A stretch of 64,000 bases of DNA from Chlamydoabsidia padenii (Eukaryota; Mucoromycota; Mucoromycetes; Mucorales; Cunninghamellaceae): the NCBI GenBank assembly GCA_025330725.1, contig JAIWND010000003.1:868001-932000 (forward strand), given 5' to 3'. This document shows, piece after piece, positions 33,647 through 44,200 of the stretch. Each line of letters opens with the position of its first letter. Within the stretch, counting starts at the first letter, position 1. The notes under the pieces are model-generated. The model searched no databases, was not told the DNA's origin, and saw only the letters and a program-made list of their open reading frames with translations. The position numbers and the translations under genes are program-made.

Positions 33647-35309
33647 TCATAAAGGGGATCCAAACGAATTGGACAGTTGATCGAGTTTCGCCTTGAGATA
33701 CGCTGTATTTTCCAAACAATGACGTTTTTCAGTGTCGTCCAACGTCATGAGCCAATCCACTATGTCTTGTTGTTGTTTGTCATTGGCCAAAGCCTGTTGG
33801 ACAGCCCGTTGCATATCTGATCGCTGAATCATGACAGGGCCATAATAAACCGGATAGTAATAAGAAGATGGATAATAGTAAGACCAAGAAGGAGAATCCA
33901 ATGAGACGGAGTAAAAATAACAAGCCAGAGAGGAATGAGCCAAAGACCAATATTGCTGTTGAATGTCATGACCAGGTCGTGGTACCTTGGGTTCGTGGAA
34001 TTGAATGTTGTAATGTGGGTGTAGATAAACCAGAGCAGAGGCAGCTTCGATCGGTTGGCTGAAACTGACGAATCCAAACCCTTTGGATACATTTTTTTCA
34101 GTAACCATTACACGCGCACTAATGATACGGCCATAAGGTTGGAAGAGATTAAAGAGTTCGGCGCTGGTCATTGATAAGGATAGTCCTTTGACATACAAAT
34201 TGCAAAGATCCATCGTTGGCTTGATTTCGACCTGTAGTATAGATCGGTCTTGGTGCAGTATTAGCTGGTGAGAGTGTCGATTCTTTTCCTTCCATTTGCT
34301 TTTGTGTGATGGTGTCGTCTAAAAAAAAAAAAAAAAAGAAAAGAAGAGAGAAGGAAAAGGTCGGGGTTTGAGTGCAAATAAAAGAGAAAAAAAAAGTGCC
34401 TCACCTCAGCGGGGTTTGAAACTCTATGTGGTTGATCCCGATTAGGGTCAAAGTAACTAGACGGTTCCAGTGTCACTGTGCTAGAGAAGTGGTCAGTCTG
34501 AAGAAAAAGAAAAAGATAGTCGTGTTTGTTTGTTTTTTTCGTTGAGGCCTACTATTACATTGGATCATCACTGAGAGAAGATTTGTTGAGGTTCATTTGA
34601 CATTGAGTGGCATCCTCTTTTAGAAAATAATGCACCACCACCGCCTCATTTTCAATGGGCGATGTCAATGATGCACCTTTTGAGTGGAGTCGACGACAGT
34701 AAGCAATAGGACCGTAGTCTCGGAGAAGATCGTAAATAGTTGATATGGACATGTGGGCGGGAAGATGTTTGATACTCAGTGAGGTGGTATCACGATTGAA
34801 CTGACAAAACGCGTTGTATCGCAATTGAATGATGATGGTAGGTGACGACGAAAGAATTGTCCCATTCAATAACGCGTAGGTCTTTTCCGCTGAATAGAGA
34901 GAGAGAAAGAACATGTTTTTAGAAAAGTGAGAAGGCACATAAGAGGAACATTTTAATAGTATACCTTCAGCTGTCGTGGGAAATCGAATAGAGCCAATAG
35001 CCATAAGATTATTTTCTTCAAAACAAGTTATACTGTACTTATCATCATCATCATCATCATTCTTCTTATTATTATCATTTGCATAATAGTGAGCCCTATG
35101 AAAAGAATCAAGGCAAATGATTAAGAATCTCTCTCTTCTCATATCGAAAATCCCGCATTTACTTGCCTATATCGGGGATTCAATTCCTGAAGCATGGATT
35201 CCAGTTGTCTTTGTCTTGTGTGGTCTGGTGAACAAATATAAACATTGGTATGATAGTAGGGATCACTCGTTACATCGTCTTCTAAATGAGATTGTTCATC
35301 CATTGCCAT
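33647..35309 (-). CDS. Poly(A)-binding-like protein with three RRM domains (Pes4/Mip6-like)
   Basis: RNA-binding protein resembling the divergent PABP paralogues Pes4/Mip6. Exons: 35309-35167, 35095-34965, 34889-34559, 34480-34405 and 34318-33647 (450 residues); the last exon may instead begin at 34231, which also keeps frame (421 residues). RRM1 is degenerate (TNVYICSPDHT); RRM2 starts at TTSLSIKHLPAHMSISTIYD and its last strand (ITVTLEP) is completed only by splicing over a tandem TAATAG stop; RRM3 is the best (NLYVKGLSLS, GFGFVSF). The C-terminus has a short helical region (DWLMTLDDTEKRHC) that could be MLLE-like. Intron 1 has a GC donor (AG/GCAAGT at 35166 downward). Splitting into two genes is possible but would truncate RRM2. 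Confidence 0.7.
34409..34422 (+). promoter_or_regulatory. Recurring motif overlapping a predicted exon
   Basis: GCGGGGTTTGAAAC, exact to the G variant of the consensus, inside predicted exon 4 of the RRM gene; 178-196 bases upstream of the Met codon that starts RRM3, so it might instead mark an internal promoter. Confidence 0.35.
35144..35156 (-). promoter_or_regulatory. Recurring motif in intron 1 of the RRM gene
   Basis: Minus-strand GCGGGATTTTCGA, a weak variant within the first intron. Confidence 0.3.
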
Positions 35310-35661
35310 GTCAAGCGGGTCAATAGGAAATACAAGAAAGAAGAAGAAGAGACAAACGAAACAAAAAAGGAGGAGGATACTTGTATATTTTCACCTTTTT
35401 GAACAAGGTTCACATATACCTTCCTTCTCAAAAGCGACTCCGATCGTTCAAGCCTTCTTTTTTTTCTTACCTCCGCGCTTTGAAAGGACCGTCTTGCATG
35501 ATTTCATTTTTTTTTTTTTTTTTGTGGGGGTAGATTGAATGATGATTGGCTATGCTCTTTTGGAATGATTATACTTAATTAGGGTATGTGCTAGATTGGT
35601 CATTAGAGATCGTAAAACTCGGTTCCTGTCAACGGAAGGTCGTACCGTTTCATGTTTGATG

Positions 35662-35675
35662 GCGGGATTTGAAAT
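35662..35675 (+). promoter_or_regulatory. Recurring motif, perfect copy
   Basis: GCGGGATTTGAAAT, 353 bases upstream of the RRM gene start. Confidence 0.5.
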
Positions 35676-36623
35676 AAAAAGGGGCTCAAAAAAAGTGCCC
35701 CCGATCGGTTTTCCTTTCTTTTCTTTCCTTTCTTTTTTCTTTTATTTTTTATTTTTATTTTTTATTTTTAAAAAAATCATCCTATGGACCAAAACGACTA
35801 ACAAGATAAAGCATCAAATCTGATTCTCCATATAACACATATAGTAGCAGACGACACTTTTAACCAACCATCTCGGTGCACTTAATCATGGACTAATCTC
35901 ATCTGCAAGTCAAACCAAAGAATCTATTTATGAATTGGATTGATTTGATAGCATAAACTTTGTATCGAGTCTCTCATGTTGGTGACCGAATACATTACTA
36001 ACAAAAGGTGTATATTCTCGTATGATGTTGGATAGGTTAGTAGATAAAATAAAGTGGGGCGGTGCATGTCATTACCATGGGGTCAAACTTCTTTTATCTT
36101 TTTACTAGTAAAGCTGGAATTAAAAGAAAAAGTGCTTTTAACCAACCACACTGAACAAACGGTAAGTTGGGTGAATAGCGCCGTAGTACATGGGATGATC
36201 CTTATAGCTCAAACCAGACAACGCACCTCCCCTTTCCTTTTAATTTTACTCGACAAGATAGAACAAAAATCTCGCCCTTTGCCTCATTTGCTAAAACATA
36301 TCCTTAATTGTCTCTCGTACTGGGATCGAGGGGGACTACTGTTTATTATGGTGATACGGTAGCCTATAGTGATGACCTTCAAGATATCTGATATGCAACA
36401 CCTCAAGTCTGGTGGCAATGGGCTTTAGGTAGCATCTTACTCTAGCAAAAGTTACCTCATTACTATTATTACTATTACAATAAAACACTTTTTTTAAAAT
36501 AAAAAAAATGTCACACAATAATGTTTTTTATATTAAATGTGATGGGTGTATGGTTAATGAGAATCCATGTGTTATTTCATTTCATAGCTTTCCTGCAAGA
36601 AGTCAATAGGCTAGGAAGTACAA

Positions 36624-36637
36624 ATTTCAAATCCCGC
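36624..36637 (-). promoter_or_regulatory. Recurring motif, perfect copy on minus strand
   Basis: ATTTCAAATCCCGC on the plus strand; lies about 190 bases beyond the 3' end of the 36826 gene, with no start codon nearby. Confidence 0.45.
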
Positions 36638-36825
36638 CGAGGGGTTTGTCCATGATCACACAGAAAACAAAAACAAACCACCATAGACACAAACCTCGTC
36701 ATCAGTGATCCAAGTTTATTAGGTAAAAAGAGAGTCTTTATTATATATATATATAAAGTCTAAACTAAACTGCTAATATTAATAATAAACATAAAAAGCT
36801 ATTTCTAAAAAGCACCATTACTTGT

Positions 36826-37146
36826 TTATATGCGACGACATTCCATATGTACTTGAGTGGGATCCATTGGTAGAGCACAGAAGAAGCCAAGTTTTTGCAT
36901 CTGGGAAAACATTTCAGTATCTACAACATGACAAAATCCAATTTAGTATCACCTCTTCTTCCTCTTCTTCTTCTTCTTCCTTCACCTACATTCCAGTTTT
37001 AATTTGATACAGTCCTGCTGTCCATCACCTAGTTGTCGACAAAGTTCGTTTCCCTTTTCGTCAATGGTATAAAATGCACCAGGAGCCTTTTCGACAAACT
37101 TGTCCAGTCGGTTCAATTCATTTTCGGGTTCGTTCGATGTTGACAT
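36826..37146 (-). CDS. Small conserved-looking hypothetical protein, 83 aa
   Basis: Two exons (37146-36990, 36920-36826) join in frame to 83 residues. No signal peptide or membrane span; four Cys in two pairs (NELCRQLGDGQQDC and GFFCALPMDPTQVHMEC). The composition and lack of low-complexity sequence suggest a real, constrained protein, and the segment TEMFSQMQKLGFFCALPMD looks amphipathic. The spacing is not the CX9C pattern of mitochondrial intermembrane-space proteins. I do not recognise the family. It shares a 281-base divergent promoter with the 37428 gene, with one motif copy between. Confidence 0.65.
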
Positions 37147-37256
37147 TATAATTTAAAAACGGTAAAGAAAGATCATGGTTGGCTGGATGGGTGGAATTTG
37201 TATGTACCCCACCCTTGACTATGACATAATGGTTTTTAATCACCGCCAGGTCAAGA

Positions 37257-37270
37257 GCGCGATTTGAATG
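37257..37270 (+). promoter_or_regulatory. Recurring motif (variant), shared divergent promoter
   Basis: GCGCGATTTGAATG, 111 bases upstream of the small protein gene and 158 bases upstream of the 37428 membrane protein gene. Confidence 0.45.
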
Positions 37271-37427
37271 ATGCTGCATTGTCTCTCTCTTTTTTTTTTT
37301 TTTCTGGCGCACCCCTTTTCTTCTCATTTTATTTATAGGCTGCTTTCCTTTTTTTTATTTATATATATATCCTTTACCCATTCCTTCTATTTACCCTTTG
37401 TAATATTGACTTTTTATTTTATTTTAC

Positions 37428-38591
37428 ATGCAACGTGTCCTTTACCTTTGCTTCTTTGTGTGGCTTCTTATCCAATGTACTATACAACAAGACTCAGGGG
37501 ACGACGGTGATGACGATGATACTTGCTCTTACATTTCCGGTCAAAATTGCGACAATAATGGTATTTGTAAATACTGTGCAATGTGCCTACAAAGCTCTTG
37601 TATATTAAGCAAGTCCATTCCTTCCAACAAATCCGGACCTGTCTGCAACACCACACTATTCGGCTCAACAGATATCTATGATTGGTACGGGTATTGTCTC
37701 TCCAGTGGAAACGATAACAGTGGTGACTATTGTGCAACAAGTACGGAGTGTTATCAGTACCGACGAAACAGTAATGCTTCTACAAGTTACATTTGGCAAA
37801 ACTTGACTTGTGATCCCAACAGCTGTTTACTGATTACTGACAATGGTCAACCAGCTCCTACACCAGGAGCTCTTCCTCCTCCGGTCGACAATCCATCCGC
37901 CTCGAGTAATCACAACAATCCAACAGAGTCTCATTCTCTTACACCTGAACCAGCCCGACATGAACCACAAGAACATAATGCAACAGCTATCGCACTCTCC
38001 GTCACTTGTACTTTGATATTCGTGGGTATTCTTGGATGGTTATTCAGACTTTGGAAGCGATCAAGATACTGGCCATCATTCAAACAACCTGTGCGACTGA
38101 CTTGTTCCACACCAAACTCGGCACCACCTTCGTTTCGATCGACAGCAGCAACAGCAGCAGTACCGGAAATGACATGTATTACCGACCGACCTTCTTCCAC
38201 CCGGTCCTCTTCCGGATCTTCCAACAGTAGAGGAGGAGGAGAACCTTTACCATCTTATTTTAGCCCCGATCCTTCACCACCAAAATATGAACATGCCATA
38301 GTAACACAAATCCGAGGCTTATTGGAAGATGGTAACTATCAATATCAAGCATCCTCTTCAACCGATCATCAAAGTGGTGCTTTACCTCCTCCAATGTGGG
38401 TACCTATTTACTTTACACCAAATCATACATCCTTCTCTCTTGGTAGGTTACGTCGACATCCTCATTATCAATCTGCGTCACCTAATGGCGATCAACCTGC
38501 ATCATCATCATCAAGTAACGAACAGGATTTAGGGTCATCATCAGCATTCTCTTCAACAGAACAACAACAACAACATACTCACGACCAATAG
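37428..38591 (+). CDS. Single-pass membrane protein with Cys-rich ectodomain
   Basis: Single exon, 387 residues. A signal peptide (MQRVLYLCFFVWLLIQCTIQ) is followed by an acidic run and a Cys-rich ectodomain of about 120 residues with some 14 Cys and several N-glycosylation sequons (NKS, NTT, NAS, NLT). A Pro/Ser linker leads to one membrane span (IALSVTCTLIFVGILGWLF) with a basic stop-transfer WKRSRYW, then a long Ser/Pro/Gln-rich cytoplasmic tail carrying PPPxY-like stretches (PPSFRS, PSPPKYEHA). This is the layout of fungal surface sensors or adaptors for ubiquitin ligases; no specific family is recognised. Confidence 0.75.
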   Translation: MQRVLYLCFFVWLLIQCTIQQDSGDDGDDDDTCSYISGQNCDNNGICKYCAMCLQSSCILSKSIPSNKSGPVCNTTLFGSTDIYDWYGYCLSSGNDNSGDYCATSTECYQYRRNSNASTSYIWQNLTCDPNSCLLITDNGQPAPTPGALPPPVDNPSASSNHNNPTESHSLTPEPARHEPQEHNATAIALSVTCTLIFVGILGWLFRLWKRSRYWPSFKQPVRLTCSTPNSAPPSFRSTAATAAVPEMTCITDRPSSTRSSSGSSNSRGGGEPLPSYFSPDPSPPKYEHAIVTQIRGLLEDGNYQYQASSSTDHQSGALPPPMWVPIYFTPNHTSFSLGRLRRHPHYQSASPNGDQPASSSSSNEQDLGSSSAFSSTEQQQQHTHDQ

Positions 38592-38697
38592 TAGACTCTT
38601 ATTACCTATAGTTATAGTATGGTATCATTTGTAATTATTAAATGCTTATTAACAAGAAAAAATAAACATTGTGGTTGTCTATACAGTCGAGAAAGTT

Positions 38698-38850
38698 AGG
38701 TTGGGTCAGGTTAGTTGAAAATGGGTCACTATTCTCAATATGGATCAAACGCCGGAAAAGTGGGTCAACTCCGCAAAAGTGGGTCAGGTTGGTGAAAATG
38801 GGTCAGGGTAGTGAAAGTGGGTCAGAGTGGGTGAAAACAGGTCGATCGCC
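38698..38850 (+). repeat. Degenerate GTGGGTCAGG/GAAAATGGGTCA tandem repeat
   Basis: TGGGTCA occurs seven times in about 150 bases at uneven spacing, separated by GAAAA/GAAAG words. The block is much G-richer than its surroundings and stands alone in an A/T-rich spacer. Confidence 0.7.
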
Positions 38851-39329
38851 TTTAAACTACCTGTTAATACCATTTTGTTTTGACTATGACATAGGATTCT
38901 ATTATAAATAAATATATATATGACAAAATAATCTAGACAAAATGTGCATAAAAACCATTATTTTATTTCATAAAAAAGATATACTAAAAACTACAAACTA
39001 CAATTATAAAACTACAATCCTAAAACTAAAACAACAAACAAAACAAAACTAAAAGGATAGCCAAAATGACAAGGATGGTCAAAAGGATAACCAAAAAAAA
39101 AAAATGATAACCAAATTGATAGCCAAAAAACTTTGCCAATATTGCTGCTCCATTATCTGATTTGACCCAAGAAGAAAAAAAGACACTAAGCAGCGTTGTG
39201 AGTCAGTCATTTATTTTCAAATTAGGAATATAAAAATAGTAGCAACAAATATATATTAGAGAAATGAGGCAAATAAAAAAAAAAAAAAAGATGAGGGAAG
39301 GGAACAAACTATATATACATGACGGGATG

Positions 39330-39595
39330 GTATAGGATGAATCGAACAACTGAAGACACTGAAGATTTGCGACCTGACGGCACCATGTATATTGTTGAAC
39401 AAAAAAATATATCCAAAATGCCATTGGTTACTGTGAAGTCAAGGCGCATGACAGTGAAGACAATGTCGATAGCATCCACTCCGACCTTTTCCGCTTGGCC
39501 ACATTTTGCAAAAAGTCTTTGGATCTTGGTCATGTCAAAGCAATGATGGCTGTTCAAGTCGCAGGTATATTATCTATTGTATGTCACTTCTGAAC
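39330..39595 (+). pseudogene. Decayed fragment of a Mucoromycota dispersed hypothetical-protein family
   Basis: Plus-strand peptide RPDGTMYIVEQKNIS is followed, after a frame change near 39418, by NAIGYCEVKAHDSEDNVDS and DLFRLATFCKKSLDLGHVK with MMAVQVAG. From memory, this resembles a segment of multi-copy hypothetical proteins in Mucoromycota genomes (RPDA..., GEVK..., LLRL...K..ID..., FQ..G). The frame break and lack of flanking exons point to a dead fragment, probably mobile-element derived. Confidence 0.45.
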
Positions 39596-39801
39596 TAGTT
39601 ACCTACTTTTTTATTTATTTTTTATTTTTTTAAAAAAAAAAAAAAAAAAGTACATCAAGGGCCAATTCATGCAGAATCTGTTTCATTATAAACTTTTTTT
39701 TATAATATATACCTAACTTTACATGATGGAATCAAGATACTATTTATTAGATACAAAGCATTCTATACTATAATATAATGATTTTAAGTAAATTAGATAA
39801 A

Positions 39802-40308
39802 CTAATCGGTAAAGTAAACAAGGGGATCATCGCGAGTCCAGACAGCATTTTCGGGCTCGGTGTGTAAAGAGTAAAAGTCAATACGACCATCATGGTACTT
39901 GTGAACACGAGCATGGATAAACTTGTCTTCATCCACTTCAATCTTGCCAAAGTAGTTCCATCCATAGGAGACTAGATAAATCAACCTTGTTAGCAAATAC
40001 TTCTTTCCCCCTTTTTACAATAACACACCGCGTTCCTTACCTTCTTCCACAGCATACTGATAGAGTTTATAAACAGTAATCTTTTCCAATGTTGTCAGCT
40101 CATGAAGGCCATGGATTTGGTCGTCGTGTCGAAGCTATATTGTGATACTATGATTAGAATCCATACGTAACATCCCCTACCCTCCGTCATCTTGACTTAC
40201 CTTGTGAAGTTGGTTCACCACTTGCTCCTTTACTTCATGGAAGATGGCCTTGGCTTCATCATCTGCTGGTTGTACAGGACCCATTGCATTGTTTTGTTCA
40301 CTAGACAT
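39802..40308 (-). CDS. Stefin/cystatin-like cysteine protease inhibitor
   Basis: Intracellular cystatin-family protein, expected to block papain-like proteases. Exons: 40308-40201, 40134-40041 and 39971-39802, giving 123 residues, about 20 longer than animal stefins. An N-terminal Gly (MGPVQPADDEA) precedes the helix (FHEVKEQVVNQLHKL); the C-terminal strands read SYGWNYFGKIEVDEDKFIHA and a final DDPLVYF, matching stefin NYFIKVHV...FVHLRV and ...ELTYF. The first hairpin QVVAG is replaced by VEEVSYGW, so inhibition of papain-type enzymes is not assured. Two motif copies lie 76 and 108 bases upstream. Confidence 0.75.
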
Positions 40309-40383
40309 TGTAATGTGTAAGTGGAAGAGTGGAAGAAAAGAGAGGGAATAAATCGAGGCGGGACCTTTTTGTGAAATGAATAT

Positions 40384-40397
40384 TATTCAAACCCCGT
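40384..40397 (-). promoter_or_regulatory. Recurring motif (G variant), cystatin promoter
   Basis: Plus-strand ATTCAAACCCCGTC, 76 bases upstream of the cystatin start; the first of two copies in opposite orientation. Confidence 0.4.
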
Positions 40398-40415
40398 CAG
40401 AGCCCCCTCGAAATA

Positions 40416-40430
40416 TCGGGATTTGAAAAT
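40416..40430 (+). promoter_or_regulatory. Recurring motif, cystatin promoter
   Basis: TCGGGATTTGAAAAT, 108 bases upstream of the cystatin start and 18 bases beyond the preceding inverted copy. Confidence 0.55.
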
Positions 40431-41210
40431 GGTATGGGACGGAATTAGAGTTTTGTTGGTAAATCATGCGAAATGAAGCGCCAAGATGAATTCAATATTA
40501 CTTTCAAACGAATTGTCTCTTTTCTTGTACCATCCCGTTTTTTTCACTCTATTGCTGGGATTAAAATTAGAAGAAAACTGCTCAGCAAAAGCCGATTACT
40601 TTTGAGTCACAGAAGAAGATTATACATAGCAAGGATCAATACCTTTGAAGTAATGGTTAATCCAAAAGTGACATTCGACTCAAAAGTACCCCTCATTTCG
40701 TCTCATTCTTGGCATGGTCTGCCGTTGGAACATTCATTCCGTAGTGTCTCTGTCTTGATGACATTTGTCTCGACCGTTATATGTTTCATATTGACATCCT
40801 GTCGATGACCAATGTCTACCCGACTATACACAATGGACTCGTACCTAAGTAGAGGAGATTGAAACTAACGACTGTTGCAAGTGATACAAAAAAAAAAAGT
40901 TAAAAATAGCAAGCAACTCTTTTGACCCTGACACATGGCATTATATCATCACTCATTTTATGACAAGGAGCTCGCCAGTGAAACTAAAAGACAGTATAAT
41001 CATTCTAGAATGAGCAATGGACAATGTGCGTTTTACCCCTCAGCATTTCAATTATAAAAGGTTCCAGTGTGCGCCAATTAAATTTCAATACCAGGTTACA
41101 CCGATTTTGCGTTGAAATAATTCACTTTTTTTTATTTTTGTCTGGACTCTCTTTCTTTCTCTCTTTTTTTAACACCATTTCATATTCTATATAATAAAAT
41201 CCATGGTGTC

Positions 41211-44200
41211 ATGGAGTCCTATCAACAGTCTCAACAACCACAACACCTTGCTACTGTGAATGGTGGTCAAAACTTGGCTTCCCTATATGAGGACTTGGAT
41301 TCCTTTATTCAGGAACTATCCTTTGACTCTACCACCTCTCTTGTCAGTCCCATTGCTACTTCTGGCTCACAGGTACATTATAAGCTCTTTATTGTATAAA
41401 TATCACAACTAACTTATTCCTTGTTTCCTGTTTTGTTTATTTTTAGCAGAGTAATCTCATTGACGAAACTCATCGAGTCTCTACTTACGGGGACAACTTT
41501 AACATTATCAGCCACGACTACTATTCCGACGACGATCGCCACAGTCACGACACTTCTAGCTCAATGGAAGTTGAAACAGACAGTAGCTTTAGTACCACTA
41601 CTCAACTGACAGGGCATCATCGAAATCTGGATAGTAAAGCAGTAAAAGACAACAATATTGACTTTGACAGCACCAACGTCTGTAATACTACTACTCTTGC
41701 AACGACATCTCCCATTCCTAAAACATCGACATCAACACCACAACAATCAACTCAACGCTTACAATCGGCTTCCAGTACGACTTGCTCACCTAGTCCAGAC
41801 CTGGCACCCTCCTCCTCATCAACGTCCTTGCTCAGTATTGGTCGATCGACCTCTTTAGGCTCTTCTGTAAACCGCGATCCCTCCTTTCCTCTTCAACAAG
41901 TCACAGTTGACAACAACACGGTAATCATGCCAACTAGGTCAAGCTCACTCACTCGTGAATTAGCTCAGAAACGATCCGATAGTATCTCCAGCATTAAAAG
42001 CGGCAGCCATTCACCACTCGTTAGTCCTCGAATGTACTCTACACCAAGCTCTCCATTAGCAAGCATATCCGAATTTGATCAACATCCTTCGATTCATGCA
42101 CTTGTTTACGGTGGTGACGATATGTATTTTCCCAATTATGCATTGTTTTCTGAATTGGCAACTCATTTTATCGATCAAGTCAAACGTGTCACCAAACGCC
42201 GTAAAATCTATACAACAGCAGAATACCCAACTAGTTTTAATGGGGAAGAAGCAGTGGTAAGTGACATGATGCGCATAAGGGGGGAGGGACCAATAACTGA
42301 TTATGATTATTATTTATGTATATTAGGATATTGTTAGTGGCATTTTACCTTCTGGTTTACCTGATGGTATTTATTTAAAAGTGACTCGGGCATTAATGCA
42401 TACTTCTCCGCCTGTCATATGTCCAATCACTTACTCTGAAAAATCAGCCCGGCGTAATACATTGTATCAAACCAATCATGAAGTCTATCAACTGGTAGAG
42501 GATGGTATTCCTCAAGGTGTCTATACTCCTCTTACTCGGTGCTATACTCACTTTTGTCTACCTGGTCAAGGCGGATGCTATGCTCCTTGTTGTCCTAATA
42601 AACCCAATGGTGAAAAGCTGGTAAGAAAAAAGAAAACTGTGGTCTCTTTTTTTTTTTTTTTTTACTCACACTTTAATTACATTGATTAGAAACAAAATGG
42701 ATTGAAAAGACGCGGATCCATGTCCTCTTCCATGGCATCATCACATGATATAGTAAGGATCCAACTGAAAGAATAGCGTACTAGGTGGAATTTAATCGTC
42801 TTACCCTTTTCTTTTACTTTATATAGACAATGTCTCGTGCTTGGTCTGCTACTGTGACCAAGGAAGTCCTTCAAAATACTCCTCATCAAGAAATTGCAAG
42901 ACAAGAAGCCATCCATGAACTCATTTACACCGAAGAAGATTATGTGCGCGATCTCAATTTGCTGGACGAGGTAGGTATACCAAATAGAAATAGAAAAAAG
43001 AAAATCAACCTCACACTCACCCATTTTTATTGTCTATAATAGTTGTTCGCCAAATCTTTACGGGATTCTCAATGTATTGAAGTAGAACGGCGGGATGCTT
43101 TTTGCGACAATGTCTTCAACAATTATCTGGAACTATTATCTATACACAAAGACCTGTATCGCGATCTCCGGGACCACCAATCACAATGCCAAGCCAACAG
43201 CACCTCTGGATTCGTGGATCAAGTCGGTGGTATCTTCCTGCATCATCTTCCCAAGTTTATCCAAGCTTATCAAACCTATGGACCTCATGTTATCTTATCC
43301 GAATATGCTGTCAAGAAAGAAATGGCCACCAACATCCTCTTCCAGAATTTTGTCCATGAACGGGAAAAGCAAGCAGAAACTCGAAAACTTCCCTTTCGAC
43401 ACTTTATCATTCTTCCTGTCACTCGGTTGCAGCGGTATCCTCTTTTGCTCGATGCCATACTGAAGAAAACACCTGATGGTCATCCCGACAAGGCGACATT
43501 GATGAAATGCTCTGATCTCGTACGCCAGATCGCCTCGGCCATGGATGAAGGAACGATCAGCAGTAAAAACACCTTGCGGGTATACGAAATCAACGATCGC
43601 CTGCGATGCAAAACCACCGAACCTCACGACTTGCAACTTGTTCAACCCGGCCGACGATTACTCCACGAGGGACCTCTGATGCGACGGAATCAGAGGATGG
43701 TGGAATCCAACGAAATCTATGTGTTTTTATTCGACCACATGTTAGTGATGACACGACGGAAACGAATAGATAACAACAAAGACAGCGACTATGACTACTT
43801 GATCTCGAAACGACCTATACCTATACAACTCTTGCATTTGGAAGAAGCGACCGAAGGATTTGCTTTAGGGTTACGATCTATGAGCACCACGTATTCAAGC
43901 ACATTGACTTGTCATACTGGTGCACCTGTCTCGACAACTTCCTATGGAAATAACAGCCACGCTCTTCTCTTTCACCACTTGGGCAGGTCCGGCGGTGATT
44001 ATCTCTTGTTTGCGGAAAATGCTCAAGTACGACTGGTTTGGAAGGAAAAGGTCGTGGAGGCTAAAGCGGCTTTGGAACAACGCCATTTGGACCGTCAAGT
44101 CTTTGAAATTAGGTCACTTAGTGATACTACCTTTAGAGGATCAGGGGGTCAGGTCCAATATGGTAAAGTCACTTGCTCGGTGCAATTTGGTAAGTGGGAA

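Larger units (their letters stand above)
35310..36825. other. 1.5-kb intergenic spacer
   Basis: No convincing exon. Contains long T and T-rich runs, two motif copies (35662-35675 plus, 36624-36637 minus), and A/T-rich sequence. An ORF at 36054-36362 lacks any recognisable feature and is not called. Confidence 0.5.
38592..39801. other. 1.2-kb spacer with repeat debris
   Basis: A/T-rich region holding a GGGTCA-rich degenerate repeat, A-rich imperfect repeats (AACTAAAA and GATAACCAAA types, 38980-39140) and a decayed coding fragment. Confidence 0.55.
40309..41210. other. 0.9-kb divergent spacer
   Basis: Holds the cystatin promoter with two motif copies and the leader of the RhoGEF gene. An ORF at 40473-40808 has no recognisable feature and is not called. 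Confidence 0.55.

Noticed and set aside
36054..36362. 102-codon plus-strand ORF in the 35.3-36.8 kb spacer
   Set aside because: No recognisable motif, no leader or splice context, and composition like the surrounding spacer.
40473..40808. 111-codon plus-strand ORF upstream of the RhoGEF gene
   Set aside because: Lies in a promoter region, shows no conserved-looking block and has no plausible leader.
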